A stretch of DNA of 64,000 nt from G965212025 sp965237985 (GCA_965237985.1 OZ250161.1:310001-374000); one strand, 5' to 3'; positions 1 through 9,533 are shown, numbered from the stretch's first letter. A program made the numbers and translations. Notes: generated by a model from the sequence alone, not told the origin.

Positions 1-390
1 ACGTTCAGATCGTCGTGCAATTTCCGCGCAAAGAATCTTGGAGCCGGGTTCCCTGCCGCCTGTTTTTAGTTTGATGTTATCGAGACTCTGAACGTTTCCT
101 GTTTTCTCGAACCGAATAACATTTTTGTATCCAGACTCTGCAAGCTTATTTTCTTTCTGGCTCCAAAAAGTATCGTACAGATTGTCTTGGTTTGACCATT
201 TCTTGACACCAGGAGCTTCCGGGTGAGCGGAATCATTGATGACTAGAACTCTCGAGGAATCTTCTTGCTGGACAATGGTCTCGACGTCTTGGTTCGTATG
301 CGTTTGTGCCGGGGCATTGGTGGTCTGAGGATTCAGTTGCTCGAAGACGTGTCGGTTGAAAGCTTTTCTATCACTGACAACTGAATCCAT
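1..390 (-). CDS. Partial hypothetical protein, runs off left edge
   Basis: On the minus strand an ATG at 390-388 opens a frame that stays free of stops for 130 codons to the edge of the window, so the C-terminus is missing. The visible protein is hydrophilic, rich in Asn, Gln, Ser and Lys, with no signal peptide or membrane segment. I recognise no family. No strong ribosome binding site precedes the ATG, and the 2.4 kb upstream of it looks gene-poor, so it may be a surviving orphan or part of a degraded gene. The length of open frame and unremarkable codon use favour real coding; function is unknown. Confidence 0.45.
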   Translation of the reverse strand, partial: MDSVVSDRKAFNRHVFEQLNPQTTNAPAQTHTNQDVETIVQQEDSSRVLVINDSAHPEAPGVKKWSNQDNLYDTFWSQKENKLAESGYKNVIRFEKTGNVQSLDNIKLKTGGREPGSKILCAEIARRSER

Positions 391-1027
391 TTTTTCAGTG
401 TATCCCAGAGAGAGATGATTAGGTTTTCCAGCGCGAGCGGCCGCCTGCAAAATTCTGCCGCGCATTTCGTGCACTTCGTATTGGTATCCCCTGCTGAGAC
501 TGTAGCGCAGGTAGTGCACTGTCCAAGTGAAAAAAGAACTCTTGCAGACCACTCTCTCCCCCCCATGCTGTGTGTTGTCGGGACGTACCTCAAGACGACC
601 GAACCGGCTGTTTGCGGCCCTTTTGACTGCGCTATTTTCAATCAGCATATCACTCGTTTCCTGCAACTCATTTCAGCGAAGTTCTCGTTGAACTCTCGCT
701 CCAGCAGCCCAATCCAAACCTCGCTTATGCCCGTTTTTTTGGCCACCTGCTCTACCTACACTAGCACAAATTCAAGCTGTGTACAATCATAGCTGGCGTA
801 CGGGCAACATCGGCAATGCCCGTTTTTTTGGCTCATGACTTCCCTGTTGGGACCTTCGGCCAAGTGGAAGAGAATAAGCACAGAGCACAAGAGCCAACCC
901 GCTGGGGTGCTGTTCATGAGTGAGCAGCGAAGAACGTAACGGAGGGTGAACGTGGTCATTTCTCCCTATCAGTTGGAGTGTCGTGATGAACGAAGGGTGC
1001 GGAAAGTCAGACAATCAGCGACGGCAG

Positions 1028-1082
1028 GCAGACCAGCTTGCGTTCCAGTCCCGGCACCAAGACATAACCCTCCGCGAATGCA
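1028..1082 (+). repeat. 55-bp direct repeat, copy 1
   Basis: The 55 bases at 1028-1082 recur identically at 1428-1482, exactly 400 bp downstream. Flanking bases differ, so this is a dispersed direct repeat rather than a tandem array. No inverted ends or coding function is visible. Confidence 0.8.
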
Positions 1083-1427
1083 CAGTCGGCGGATTGTACC
1101 TAGGTCCCCGGAAGTGGTCTGTCCAGGGGGGGCAGTGAGGGTAGCGCGTTGTGCCATTGGGGTTTGTGGCCGATGTACCAGAGCGGGGGTGATTGCATCA
1201 TGCATCAGGTGACGGCAAAGTCCGTCCGTTGGAATGGCTGAACCATCTCCCGATTGGAGCCCGGAAAGCGATCGGCGCACGTCGGCATGGGAAATGTTGC
1301 ACCATTTTTGGTGCGAACGTTGCAAAACGGTAGCGTAGCCGTGACCGGTGCGCTTCCCGCTACTATCCGAACACGAGGTCAGCCATCAATCTGGCGCATG
1401 AGCTGCCAGCACTGTGCGAATAAACAA

Positions 1428-1482
1428 GCAGACCAGCTTGCGTTCCAGTCCCGGCACCAAGACATAACCCTCCGCGAATGCA
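1428..1482 (+). repeat. 55-bp direct repeat, copy 2
   Basis: Second copy of the element at 1028-1082, same orientation, identical over 55 bases by eye. Confidence 0.8.
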
Positions 1483-2085
1483 GTGCAACAAGCCGACCTG
1501 CGCGTCCGAGAGGTTTGCCGGGTAAAGCGACTTCCTGATCTTGGTGGTGGGTAGTTGCCAGTGGCTGATTGTTGCTGAATTGTGGCAACTCAAAGCAGAC
1601 AAACAGTCAGTGGTGTCATATGAAGTGCGGCCGGCGCCCTTGCTTGCTTGGTATTCCAGCATGAATCGTGTTATCCCACCACCGTCGTCATCTTTCCTTG
1701 TTTGCAGCGAAAATCAACGCCTGCCGGAGTGTCAAATCAACCAGGATGCCAGTCCTGTCTGCTTAAAGCAGATAATCAAGACGGGTCTCGTCATTCCAAT
1801 CACTGACATCAAGATTGAATTTTCCCTACTCATCACGCTTTCTAGCGAAGATACGCTCGCAACGATTGGGGATGGATTTTTCTTGCCTGAAAGTCACCAG
1901 CTTCTGACTGTTTTACAGGGCAACAGCGACCAGGCCTACAGCTGACCGTTCTGGTTGTTTTGTCCTGTCAAAGCCCAGGCAAGGCTGGAATTTTTCCTGT
2001 CTGAAATGTTTTACGCTGCTGATTGGTATGGTTCCCGCCGGGCATCGATATTTTTGGACTGTTCCCGAGAGTTGCCTGGGGCTAC

Positions 2086-2310
2086 GTTTCCTGCGTTCCT
2101 TTTTCGCCTGCAGCGCTCCAGCCTGAAGTCGTGGAGGTCATACGTACTGGTTTTGGGGCTTCGTTTCCTGCGTTCCTTATTTCGCCTGCAGCGCTCTAGC
2201 CTGAAGTCGTGAAGGTCACACGTACTGGCTTTGGGGCTTCGTTTCCTGCGTTCCTTTTTCGCCTGCAGCGCTCCAGCCTGAAGGCGTGAAGGTCACACGT
2301 ACTGGTTTTA
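2086..2310 (+). repeat. Tandem 77/78-bp repeat, about three copies
   Basis: Units begin at 2086, 2163 and 2241, giving periods of 77 and 78 bp. Each starts GTTTCCTGCGTTCCT and ends in ACGTACTGG(T/C)TTTGGGGCTTC; the third copy diverges near 2310. Copies differ by a few substitutions, so the duplication is not brand new. The array lies about 550 bp upstream of the FAD oxidoreductase and does not clearly code for protein. Confidence 0.85.
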
Positions 2311-2860
2311 GTCAGGACTCCGTGCAAAAAAGCGGAGTTCAGGTTTTTCCTGCACGGCGACGAGAAGCCAGTTGTTCGCCCCTCGTGACCGTTGCTTCCT
2401 GTGCCAAACCGAACTTTCTGGGCAGAGGTTACAGCTATGGTGGCAGCAAGACTTCAAAGTGGCCGTAGTCATGTTGTTCGTTGAGCGTGGAATTAGGTTT
2501 TGACAAGTCGGTCGGTCGGTGCCATAGTCGTGTGCCATGTCAACAGCGACTCGGGTGCCTCGGTCTTGATCGGCTTGTGGTTTCGAGTTGCTGTCCATAT
2601 CGGGGGAGACCTGCCTCATTTATCATGATTTCACGCAGATTTGTTCCGAGTTTTTAGGTGTTTGACGCCTGTTGCATTTCACGGAGCGGTCTTGTGGGGC
2701 GATGTATCTGGAAAATGAGCCTGGTCACGACTGGGTCGCTGTGAACCCTGCCTGTTTGCGCTGAATCCATGGGTTGTTCAAGTCCGACTGTTGAGCCTCC
2801 CGAGAGGCTGATAGACCAGCGTTTCCCCAGGTGTGCTTGCCAGGAAATGGCAGGCAGAGA

Positions 2861-4195
2861 ATGAAAAATATCGCGAAGGCTAGGTATGTGGTTGTTGGAG
2901 CCGGCATCCACGGGCTCAGCACTGCCTACCATTTGGCGCTCGAATTGAAGGCTCGGAAAGAAGGGCATGGTGGCGATATTGTGGTGATTGACAAGGAAGG
3001 GGTTGGTGCGGGTGCCTCGGGGATAGCGTGCGGGGTCGTGCGCAACAACTATTTTCAAACGTCAATGCGGGAGCTGATGGTGCACAGCGTTGAAGTTTGG
3101 GAGAGCGATACGGAAGCTTACAGCTACCACCCGGTAGGCTATGTGCAGCTTGCGCCGGAAATCATGCATGAGCATGTCGCGGGGATTGCCGAAGAGCAGC
3201 GAGACATCGGATATGAATCTGTCCTGGTCGAGGGCGAAAAGGCTTGCCTTGACTACATGGGGAATATTTTTCATGACTGGCGTGCCTCGGATATCACTTG
3301 TTTGTTGCATGAAAAGCGCGGTGGTTATGCCGACAACAAGAAATCACTTCAAGGCTTGGAGGCCAGGGCTAGAGGTCAGGGAGTACGCATCCTGGAGCGG
3401 ACCGAATTGACGGGTTTTAGCTTTGACGCGAGCGGCGATGCGATTGTCGCGGTAGAAACAGGCACGGGGAATATTGAGTGTGAGCAGGTTGTCATAGCTG
3501 TCGGACCATGGATTAAGCAAGTCTGGGAGATGCTGGCTTTGCCAGCCAAGATACAAATTGATGCAGAGGGGAACAAATTGGTACCGATGTGGGTGTACTG
3601 GTGTTTGCAGGAAGGGACGCTGGACGTTGCCCCGGATTCCTTGCTGACCAACGATGGCTCAGTCCCGCCGGTGATCCACGTGGACTCCGAGGTTCCCTTG
3701 TATTCGGATTCCAGCGGTGAGTTGCTGACCGACAAAATGTGGGGCATATATTACAAATCGGATTGGGAAGTCGGTGGTGTGCAGGGTGGTGCCGCACCGT
3801 ATCGAATTGACATCGACCCCGACGAGGTGAAGGTTGACCCCTACGGCCCTGCCTCCAGTGACTTTGTCGTCGGGGAAGACTTTGCTGATATGTGGGTTTC
3901 GGCGCTGGCACATTGCCACAAACGCTTCGCCGGGACCTTGCCGAAGTACAGAAAGGAGTCCTCCGGAGGTATAGGAGCCTTTACTCCTGATAGTTTTCCA
4001 GTCTTTGATGTCTTTTACGACAATTGTTATGTTATTGCCGACTCCAACCACGGTTATAAAATGCTGGGGGTTGGCAAGTTGGTTGCCAAGGAGCTTTGTG
4101 GAGGGAAAAGCGAACTGTTGCGACCTTTTCGCTTTTCTCGCTACTCACAGGGTCGGGTTCACCCGGTTTCCAACAGTCCCTTTCCCTGGAGCTGA
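2861..4195 (+). CDS. FAD-dependent oxidoreductase (DAO / sarcosine-oxidase-beta-like)
   Basis: A 444-residue flavoprotein of the glycine/D-amino-acid oxidase (DAO) fold. The N-terminus has the dinucleotide-binding motif VVVGAGIHGLSTAYHL followed by an acidic strand end (VVIDKE) and GAGASG, as in SoxB and DadA relatives. The C-terminus has the usual second FAD-contact region (SGGIGAFTPDSFPVF, then NHGYKMLG). It lacks the RHDAVAWGY segment that carries covalent FMN in SoxB and in the mgdA product here, so it is probably a simpler FAD enzyme oxidising a secondary amine or N-alkyl amino acid. I chose the ATG at 2861; the frame also opens at a GTG at 2831. It lies 57 bp upstream of the glutamine-synthetase-like gene, so it probably belongs to the same transcript. 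The substrate is not established; N-alkylglutamate is an inference from neighbours. Confidence 0.85.
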   Translation: MKNIAKARYVVVGAGIHGLSTAYHLALELKARKEGHGGDIVVIDKEGVGAGASGIACGVVRNNYFQTSMRELMVHSVEVWESDTEAYSYHPVGYVQLAPEIMHEHVAGIAEEQRDIGYESVLVEGEKACLDYMGNIFHDWRASDITCLLHEKRGGYADNKKSLQGLEARARGQGVRILERTELTGFSFDASGDAIVAVETGTGNIECEQVVIAVGPWIKQVWEMLALPAKIQIDAEGNKLVPMWVYWCLQEGTLDVAPDSLLTNDGSVPPVIHVDSEVPLYSDSSGELLTDKMWGIYYKSDWEVGGVQGGAAPYRIDIDPDEVKVDPYGPASSDFVVGEDFADMWVSALAHCHKRFAGTLPKYRKESSGGIGAFTPDSFPVFDVFYDNCYVIADSNHGYKMLGVGKLVAKELCGGKSELLRPFRFSRYSQGRVHPVSNSPFPWS

Positions 4196-4252
4196 TGGTT
4201 TTTGATGTGCTTGGCTTCCTGAAGGTGTCCGGACGAAAAGCGAGATCAAATT

Positions 4253-5722
4253 ATGGAACTTCAAGAACACGTTGAGTCACCCGGCCGCGCTGAGCTGGTC
4301 AAGGAAGTGTGCCAGAAAATCAATGCTTTGGGCATTCGGTATATCTACTTTCAATTTATTTCGGTGACCGGCCGCATCGTCGGAAAGGGTATTCCTGCCG
4401 ATCATTGGGAGCGGAACGCTGAGCGCGGCTTTCAGCTGGTTTACGGTTCAACCGCGAATCTGTTTGTGGACCGCCATGGCCAATATATTGGTTACGGTCC
4501 CGAAGCGGCCGAACTGGTTGGCATCCCGGACCCGGAAACCTTTTGCCAATTGCCTTGGGACAAGCGGGTGGCGCGTGTATTCTGCACCTGCTTTCGGAAC
4601 CGGGAGGAACTGGAAAACCCAGGAGCGCACTTGACTTCGGACTGTCGGGGGAACCTCAGGATCATTCACGAGGAATTCAAAAAGAAATATGGTGGTCTGG
4701 CCATGAGAATTGGGACAGAACCAGAAATGATGTGGCTCAAGCGGGGCGAGGACGGCAAGACGATTGATGGCTTGACCAAGCCCAACTGTTATCACATAGA
4801 CCAGTTTGAAGAATTGCGGCCGGTTTTCATGCGGGTTATTGAATACAGTCAGGCGATGGGGCTGGACATGATTCAGGGCGACCATGAGGATGCCCCCGGC
4901 CAATTGGAACTTAACTGGCAATTTGATGATCCTCTGAGGAATTCGGATCGCCTCGCCACTTACCGGCAGATATGTGCGCAGGTTGCACGTGAGCATGGCA
5001 TCATCGCGTGTTTCATGAGCAAGCCTTTCATGGGGGTTTCTGCGTCGGGTTGCCATCACAACGTTTCCCTGTGGCGTGGCGGTGAGGAGCGCGTCAATTC
5101 TTTGCACCAGGATCCTCTGCCGGGAGCAGAGGAAGTGTTCTCATATCTGTATGGTGGTGAGAATACTTTTATGCCTGATCTCGCTGTGGATCCCCGCAAG
5201 CCCGGCAAAATCGGTCTGAATGCAATCGGTGGTGTCATGGAGCATTTACAGGCCCTGACCGCCATTGGTTCTCCAACAGTAAATTCCTATAGAAGGCTGT
5301 GGGATACGGGCTATTGGGCTCCTCTGTACGCTAATTGGGGATACCAGAACCGTACGTGCGGTCTGCGTGTTTCGGCACCCGGACGTTTTGAATACCGGTC
5401 GGTCGATTCCATGGTCAACCCACACCTTATGGCAGGTGCCTTGCTCAAAGCCTTCGATGATGGCCTGGAGAACAATATCGACCCAGGCGAACCAGAAGAA
5501 AGAAATATTTACGATGTCATCAAGGAAGGCAAGACGGTGCAGAAACTGCCGATGAGCCTGGGTCTTGCACTGGATGCCCTCGAAAAAGATGAGGTCATAA
5601 AAAGTGCTTTGCCAGGTGAAATGCTACGGGTCTATCTCCACTACAAGCGTGATGAGTGGGAGAAGTTCAACCTTACGGTCACCAATTGGGATACCGAGAC
5701 CTACCTGGATTATCTGCCTTGA
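4253..5722 (+). CDS. Glutamine-synthetase-family ligase (GlnA/GlnT-like)
   Basis: A 489-residue ATP-dependent glutamate-amine ligase of the glutamine synthetase family: beta-grasp N-terminal domain (about residues 15-105), then the catalytic barrel. Visible active-site segments are GTEPEMMWLK (metal-binding Glu), GDHEDAPGQLELNW, FMSKPFMGVSASGCHHNVSLW (ATP and metal) and SPTVNSYRRLW (glutamate loop), with an Arg/Glu-bearing segment around APGRFEYRSVDSMVNPHL. It is longer than the 435-residue GmaS encoded at 18625 and clearly diverged from it. It lies directly upstream of mgsABC, as glnT-type genes often accompany glxBCD/mgsABC homologues. It may make a gamma-glutamyl amide from ammonia, methylamine or another small amine; sequence alone does not decide. 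Confidence 0.9.
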   Translation: MELQEHVESPGRAELVKEVCQKINALGIRYIYFQFISVTGRIVGKGIPADHWERNAERGFQLVYGSTANLFVDRHGQYIGYGPEAAELVGIPDPETFCQLPWDKRVARVFCTCFRNREELENPGAHLTSDCRGNLRIIHEEFKKKYGGLAMRIGTEPEMMWLKRGEDGKTIDGLTKPNCYHIDQFEELRPVFMRVIEYSQAMGLDMIQGDHEDAPGQLELNWQFDDPLRNSDRLATYRQICAQVAREHGIIACFMSKPFMGVSASGCHHNVSLWRGGEERVNSLHQDPLPGAEEVFSYLYGGENTFMPDLAVDPRKPGKIGLNAIGGVMEHLQALTAIGSPTVNSYRRLWDTGYWAPLYANWGYQNRTCGLRVSAPGRFEYRSVDSMVNPHLMAGALLKAFDDGLENNIDPGEPEERNIYDVIKEGKTVQKLPMSLGLALDALEKDEVIKSALPGEMLRVYLHYKRDEWEKFNLTVTNWDTETYLDYLP

Positions 5723-5733
5723 GCGACAGGGTT

Positions 5734-5947
5734 GGCGTCGTGGTTGATTTGACGCGCAGGCAGTCGCTGATGGCCGTAGAAGCCGGGGAGAGATGACGAC
5801 AATGTGTGGGATAGCAGGCATTATTCATACTGGATCATTCGGCATCGTGGTTGATTTGACACGCAGGCAGTCGCTGATGGCCGTAGAAGCTGGGGAGAGG
5901 TGACGACAATGTGTGGGATAGCAGGCATTATTCATACTGGATCATCA
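5734..5947 (+). repeat. Tandem 107-bp duplication over the mgsA start
   Basis: Bases 5734-5840 are repeated at 5841-5947 with about five mismatches. Each copy contains the ribosome binding region, an ATG and the first dozen codons of mgsA (MCGIAGIIHTGS). In the upstream copy, ATG 5802 opens a 33-codon reading frame that ends at TGA 5901-5903, six bases before the functional ATG at 5909. The result is a leader peptide carrying the amidotransferase N-terminus and positioned for translational coupling to mgsA. Confidence 0.9.
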
Positions 5948-6853
5948 AGCAACATTGGTTCCGAAATGCAGGCCATGCTCCAGGCGATGGTTCATCGGGG
6001 GCCGGACTCGGTTGGAACCGCCCTTTACCGTGATTCGGTTCGGTCCGACAGGTACGTGATATGCGTCAAGCTGGCTGAGCGGAATGAATTGAAGAAAAGC
6101 ATCAGTATTCAAAGAAAATTTGGCGAACGAAAAAACCAGGTGCTGGCGTGTTTTGAAAGTGCCGGTGTCCCGGTGGCTTCGGAAAAAGCCATGACCGACT
6201 ACGTGCTCCGCATTGAATTCTCCTGTTCCGACGAGGAAAAGTTGCGGCACTTGGTAGACAGTGTGGAATACCTGCCTGATGTCGAGATTTTGTCCCTCGG
6301 AAACTCCCTGGAGCTGTTCAAGGATCTCGGTAGCGCCGACCATGTTTTCAAGCAGTATATGCTGGGCGGATTCATGGGTACCCACGCGATAGGCCATACC
6401 CGCATGGCCACCGAGTCCGATGTGGACATCCGTTCAGCACATCCCTTTTGGGCATATCCATACAGCGACATTTCAGTGGTCCATAACGGACAATTGACCA
6501 ACTACTGGAGTACACGCAGGGTGCTGGAAAGGAAAGGCCACCGTTTCAAGTCCGATTGCGATTCCGAGCTTATCGCGGTATACATTGCGAATGAAATGGA
6601 GGCGGGAAATACTTTGCGCGATGCGATGGAGAAATCTATCGGCGAGTTCGACGGAGTTTTCACGTACATTTTTGCGACCAGAAATGAACTGGGGATGGCC
6701 AAGGATATGTTGGCTGCCAAGCCTCTTGTTCTCTATGAGGGAGAAGATTGTACGGTGATGGCTTCGGAGGAGGTTGCCATTCGCAGCGTTTTCTCCCACG
6801 AGATTGACACTTCTGATCCCTATGAGGGGGAGGTTCGGGTATGGAGCAGATAA
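5909..6853 (+). CDS. mgsA: N-methylglutamate synthase subunit A (class II glutamine amidotransferase-like)
   Basis: A 314-residue class II (Ntn) amidotransferase domain corresponding to the N-terminal domain of glutamate synthase and to GlxB. I placed the start at ATG 5909 because the next codon is Cys (MCGIAGIIHTG): this family needs Cys at position 1 after Met removal. The longer frame from GTG 5900 would block it. GRxxGxGxVAHTRxAT-like sequence is seen as GTHAIGHTRMATESDV, followed by AHPFWAYPYSDISVVHNGQLTNY, whose HNGQ element is typical of the fold. In the N-methylglutamate pathway this subunit acts with MgsB and MgsC to transfer the methylamino group from gamma-glutamylmethylamide to 2-oxoglutarate. 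mgsB overlaps its 3' end by 13 bases. The 5' region is tandemly duplicated (see the 5734 repeat). Confidence 0.93.
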   Translation: MCGIAGIIHTGSSSNIGSEMQAMLQAMVHRGPDSVGTALYRDSVRSDRYVICVKLAERNELKKSISIQRKFGERKNQVLACFESAGVPVASEKAMTDYVLRIEFSCSDEEKLRHLVDSVEYLPDVEILSLGNSLELFKDLGSADHVFKQYMLGGFMGTHAIGHTRMATESDVDIRSAHPFWAYPYSDISVVHNGQLTNYWSTRRVLERKGHRFKSDCDSELIAVYIANEMEAGNTLRDAMEKSIGEFDGVFTYIFATRNELGMAKDMLAAKPLVLYEGEDCTVMASEEVAIRSVFSHEIDTSDPYEGEVRVWSR

Positions 6854-7668
6854 ACGCACCCGGTATGCACAAGGAGCGCCTGGCCGGTCGTACCCAGCAG
6901 GTCTTTTTCTCAGCAACAGAGGAGGAACACTTTGTTTATCACAATTCCGTGGAGGTCGATTTCGACAAAGCGGCATCTTTTGATGCAGCGGATCTGACTG
7001 CGACTGCGACCAACGGAAAAATTCGCCATTTGATGGGCGAAGGTTACGGTTCAATTACTGTTGACAATCCAGGGGCAAAACACACCTTGGGCGTAGGCAT
7101 ACTCAACCGCCTTGAACTGACATTCAAAGGAAGCCTGGGCTATTTTGGGTGTGGTCTCACAGATGGCCCCAACATTCGCATCATGGGCCGGGTGGGTTGG
7201 TCGTGTGCCGAAAACATGATGGCCGGGACGGTCGTGATCGAAAAAAACGCCGGTTCGACTTTAGGCGCTGCGCTGCGGGGTGGCGATCTGGTGTGCATGG
7301 GTGATGCTGGTTCCCGAGTGGGCATTGTTCAGAAAGGTGGAACGATCGTGGTTGGCGGCAGAGTCGGCATGAACACGGGTTTTATGATGCAACGAGGTCG
7401 CATCGTGATTCTCGGGGACGCGGGGCCAAACTTGGGCGATTCCATCTATGATGGGACTATCTACGTTGCCGGGAAAATCTCCAGTTTGGGTGTGGATGCG
7501 GTGCCGGCGGACATGACCGGACTTGACGTGCAGTGGCTGAAAAACAAGCTGGGGAATTATGGTCTCGATGCTCCCAACAAGTTGGAAAACATGGTCAAGA
7601 TTGTATCCGGCAAGCAGTTGTGGAATTACGATAAGCTGGAGCCGGCCGAGAAAAAACTGATCCTGTAG
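6841..7668 (+). CDS. mgsB: N-methylglutamate synthase subunit B (GXGXG / GltB3, GlxC-like)
   Basis: A 275-residue protein with the right-handed beta-helix GXGXG domain that forms the C-terminal part of large glutamate synthase and stands alone as GlxC. Characteristic runs are EGYGSITVDNPGAKHTLG, GRVGWSCAENMMAGTVVIE and GSTLGAALRGGDLVCMGDAG. The start ATG 6841 has a strong purine-rich site (GGGGGAGG) eight bases upstream and overlaps the end of mgsA by 13 bases, which implies tight co-expression. The domain is thought to be structural, shaping the channel between the amidotransferase and FMN centres. It is 30 bp upstream of mgsC. Confidence 0.93.
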   Translation: MEQINAPGMHKERLAGRTQQVFFSATEEEHFVYHNSVEVDFDKAASFDAADLTATATNGKIRHLMGEGYGSITVDNPGAKHTLGVGILNRLELTFKGSLGYFGCGLTDGPNIRIMGRVGWSCAENMMAGTVVIEKNAGSTLGAALRGGDLVCMGDAGSRVGIVQKGGTIVVGGRVGMNTGFMMQRGRIVILGDAGPNLGDSIYDGTIYVAGKISSLGVDAVPADMTGLDVQWLKNKLGNYGLDAPNKLENMVKIVSGKQLWNYDKLEPAEKKLIL

Positions 7669-7698
7669 GCACCAGATGACAATGAGGCGTGTGAAACA

Positions 7699-9087
7699 AT
7701 GAAAACAGAAAAACCTGTAGTCGAGAGTGAGGTCATTGACCGAGCCGATGAAGATCAGGCCAGGGGGCGTCATGTTCTCGGGTCCAGCTTTATTTTTTCG
7801 CCGGCTGTCATTGATGACATCCACGTCAAGGCTGGGCTCGGCCGCTACCGGATGCGAGGCTTTTCGTTGTTCAAGAAAATCCCGACGTGGGACGACTTGA
7901 CGTTTATGCCAGGGACGCTGACGAGATTTGTAATAGAGGGTTACCGGGAAAAATGTCTGACAAAAACCGTCATAGGGCCGAAAGCCAAGCGGCCGTTGGA
8001 GCTGGATATACCGGTTTACATTACCGGCATGAGTTTCGGGGCCTTGAGCTACGAGGCGAAAACGGCACTGGCACGTGGAGCAACGATGGCGGGTTCGGCA
8101 ACCTGCTCAGGTGAAGGTGGAATGATTCCTGATGAGCGCCGCTACTCCGAAAAATGGTTTTATCAGTGCATTCAGTCTCGTTACGGTTTCAATCCCCATC
8201 ATCTGGTGCTGGCGGATGGCGTTGAATTTTTCATTGGCCAAGGTTGCAAGGTCGGAATGGGAGGGCATCTGATGGGACAGAAAGTTACTGACCAGGTAGC
8301 TGAAATGCGCTCTCTGCCGGCCGGCATAGATCAGCGCTCACCAGCACGGCACCCTGACTGGCTGGGGCCAGATGATCTGGCGATCAAGATTGACGAAATT
8401 CGCGAGGTAACGGAAGGCGAGATTCCAATTCAGCTCAAGCTGGGTGCGGCTCGGGTCTATGACGATGTGCGCATGGCGGCGAAGACCGGTCCAGACAGCA
8501 TTTATATAGACGGCATGGAAGGGGGGACTGGTGCCGGGCCACATTTGGCAACCGAGGATACCGGCATCCCGGGAATTGCCACGATCCGCCAGGCGCGTCG
8601 TGCGCTTGATGACGTCGGGAAGAGTGGAGAGATTTCACTGGTTTATGCGGGAGGTATCCGCAATGGGGCAGACCTGGCTAAGGCGTTGGCACTGGGGGCT
8701 GATGCCGTGGCGATTGGCCATGCGGCACTGATCGCGCTGAACTGCAACAAAAACATTCAGGAAGCAGATTTTGAGAAGGAAATAGGCGTGAAGGCGGGAC
8801 ATTGCTATCATTGCCACACCGGGCGCTGCCCGGTGGGCATTGCGACCCAGGACCCGGATTTGCGGAAACGGCTTAATCCTGACGAAGGGGCGGAGCGGGT
8901 CTACAATTTTCTGCACACCATGACGATAGAGGCACAATTGTTTGCACGAGCCTGTGGCAAAACCAACGTGCACTCATTGGAACCCGAAGACTTGGCGGCG
9001 TTGACGATGGAGGCTTCGGCAATGGCACAGGTTCCCCTGGCTGGTACCCAGCACACGGTTGGCCGTCCAGACATGACACGCTTCTGA
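7699..9087 (+). CDS. mgsC: N-methylglutamate synthase subunit C (FMN glutamate synthase domain, GlxD-like)
   Basis: A 462-residue FMN-binding glutamate synthase catalytic domain (TIM barrel). Diagnostic segments are ITGMSFGALSYEAKTALARG, CSGEGGMIPDER, a long KLGAAR...IYIDGMEGGTGAGP stretch and LVYAGGIRNGADLAKALALG near the phosphate end of FMN. A Cys cluster CYHCHTGRCPVGIATQDP matches the iron-sulphur-binding region of glutamate synthases. It performs the reductive transfer to 2-oxoglutarate that yields N-methylglutamate. It completes the mgsABC set and is followed 16 bp later by a small unknown gene. Length and motifs match stand-alone GlxD/MgsC proteins rather than full-length GltB. Confidence 0.95.
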   Translation: MKTEKPVVESEVIDRADEDQARGRHVLGSSFIFSPAVIDDIHVKAGLGRYRMRGFSLFKKIPTWDDLTFMPGTLTRFVIEGYREKCLTKTVIGPKAKRPLELDIPVYITGMSFGALSYEAKTALARGATMAGSATCSGEGGMIPDERRYSEKWFYQCIQSRYGFNPHHLVLADGVEFFIGQGCKVGMGGHLMGQKVTDQVAEMRSLPAGIDQRSPARHPDWLGPDDLAIKIDEIREVTEGEIPIQLKLGAARVYDDVRMAAKTGPDSIYIDGMEGGTGAGPHLATEDTGIPGIATIRQARRALDDVGKSGEISLVYAGGIRNGADLAKALALGADAVAIGHAALIALNCNKNIQEADFEKEIGVKAGHCYHCHTGRCPVGIATQDPDLRKRLNPDEGAERVYNFLHTMTIEAQLFARACGKTNVHSLEPEDLAALTMEASAMAQVPLAGTQHTVGRPDMTRF

Positions 9088-9103
9088 TCGCCCGGAGAAA
9101 GAG

Positions 9104-9469
9104 ATGAGCGAAAAAAGCAAAGGACACGAAGAATGGACTGGCCAGCACATTGGCTACCGCTACGATGTCAATCTCGTCCCCGACATGAACCGCATCACTC
9201 CGTTTCTCGAGAAGTATATCGAAGTGATGAGATGGCAGGACCTGAATTGGCTGGAAGATGTCCACATGGGTTTTGAGGGGAGTCGGCCGGCGGTCTTCGA
9301 TCGAAACATCAACGGTTGGGTTACTGTTCCAGAAGGAATGGAGTTGCCCGATAACCAGCAGGATCGTGATATGCTGGCGCGTGAGTTGCTGATTAAGTTT
9401 CAAATGTCTGAAAATCATCCCTTGGTTGAGCTGAAATCGGCTTATTCCAAGGTCGCAGTGCGGCGCTGA
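9104..9469 (+). CDS. Hypothetical protein between mgsC and amt
   Basis: A 121-residue soluble protein with no membrane segment or signal peptide; Trp- and acidic-rich in the middle (MRWQDLNWLEDVHMGFEG). It starts at ATG 9104 behind a good site (GGAGAAAGAG) 16 bp after mgsC and is followed 64 bp later by amt, so it is almost certainly in the operon. I do not recognise the family. The position suggests a role in amine or ammonium metabolism, for example as an accessory or regulatory subunit of the synthase, but that rests on context only. Confidence 0.8.
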   Translation: MSEKSKGHEEWTGQHIGYRYDVNLVPDMNRITPFLEKYIEVMRWQDLNWLEDVHMGFEGSRPAVFDRNINGWVTVPEGMELPDNQQDRDMLARELLIKFQMSENHPLVELKSAYSKVAVRR

Positions 9470-9533
9470 CTGAACGGAAGACGTGGTGCAGTCGAAGGGT
9501 GTTCTGTTTTTTTAACTGCTGAGGAGAAAATCC

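Larger units (their letters stand above)
391..2860. other. Gene-poor region with repeats
   Basis: About 2.4 kb without a convincing gene. The open frames on both strands are short, overlap one another and give low-complexity Arg/Ser/Cys-rich translations. The stretch contains a 55-bp direct repeat (1028-1082 and 1428-1482), a tandem 77/78-bp repeat (2086-2310) and a 17-bp repeat that includes a run of seven T (727-743 and 816-832). It may be decayed coding or mobile DNA, but I cannot name a parent gene. Confidence 0.5.

Noticed and set aside
4448..5107. 219-codon minus-strand frame
   Set aside because: Lies wholly inside the GS-like gene on the other strand, whose protein family is certain.
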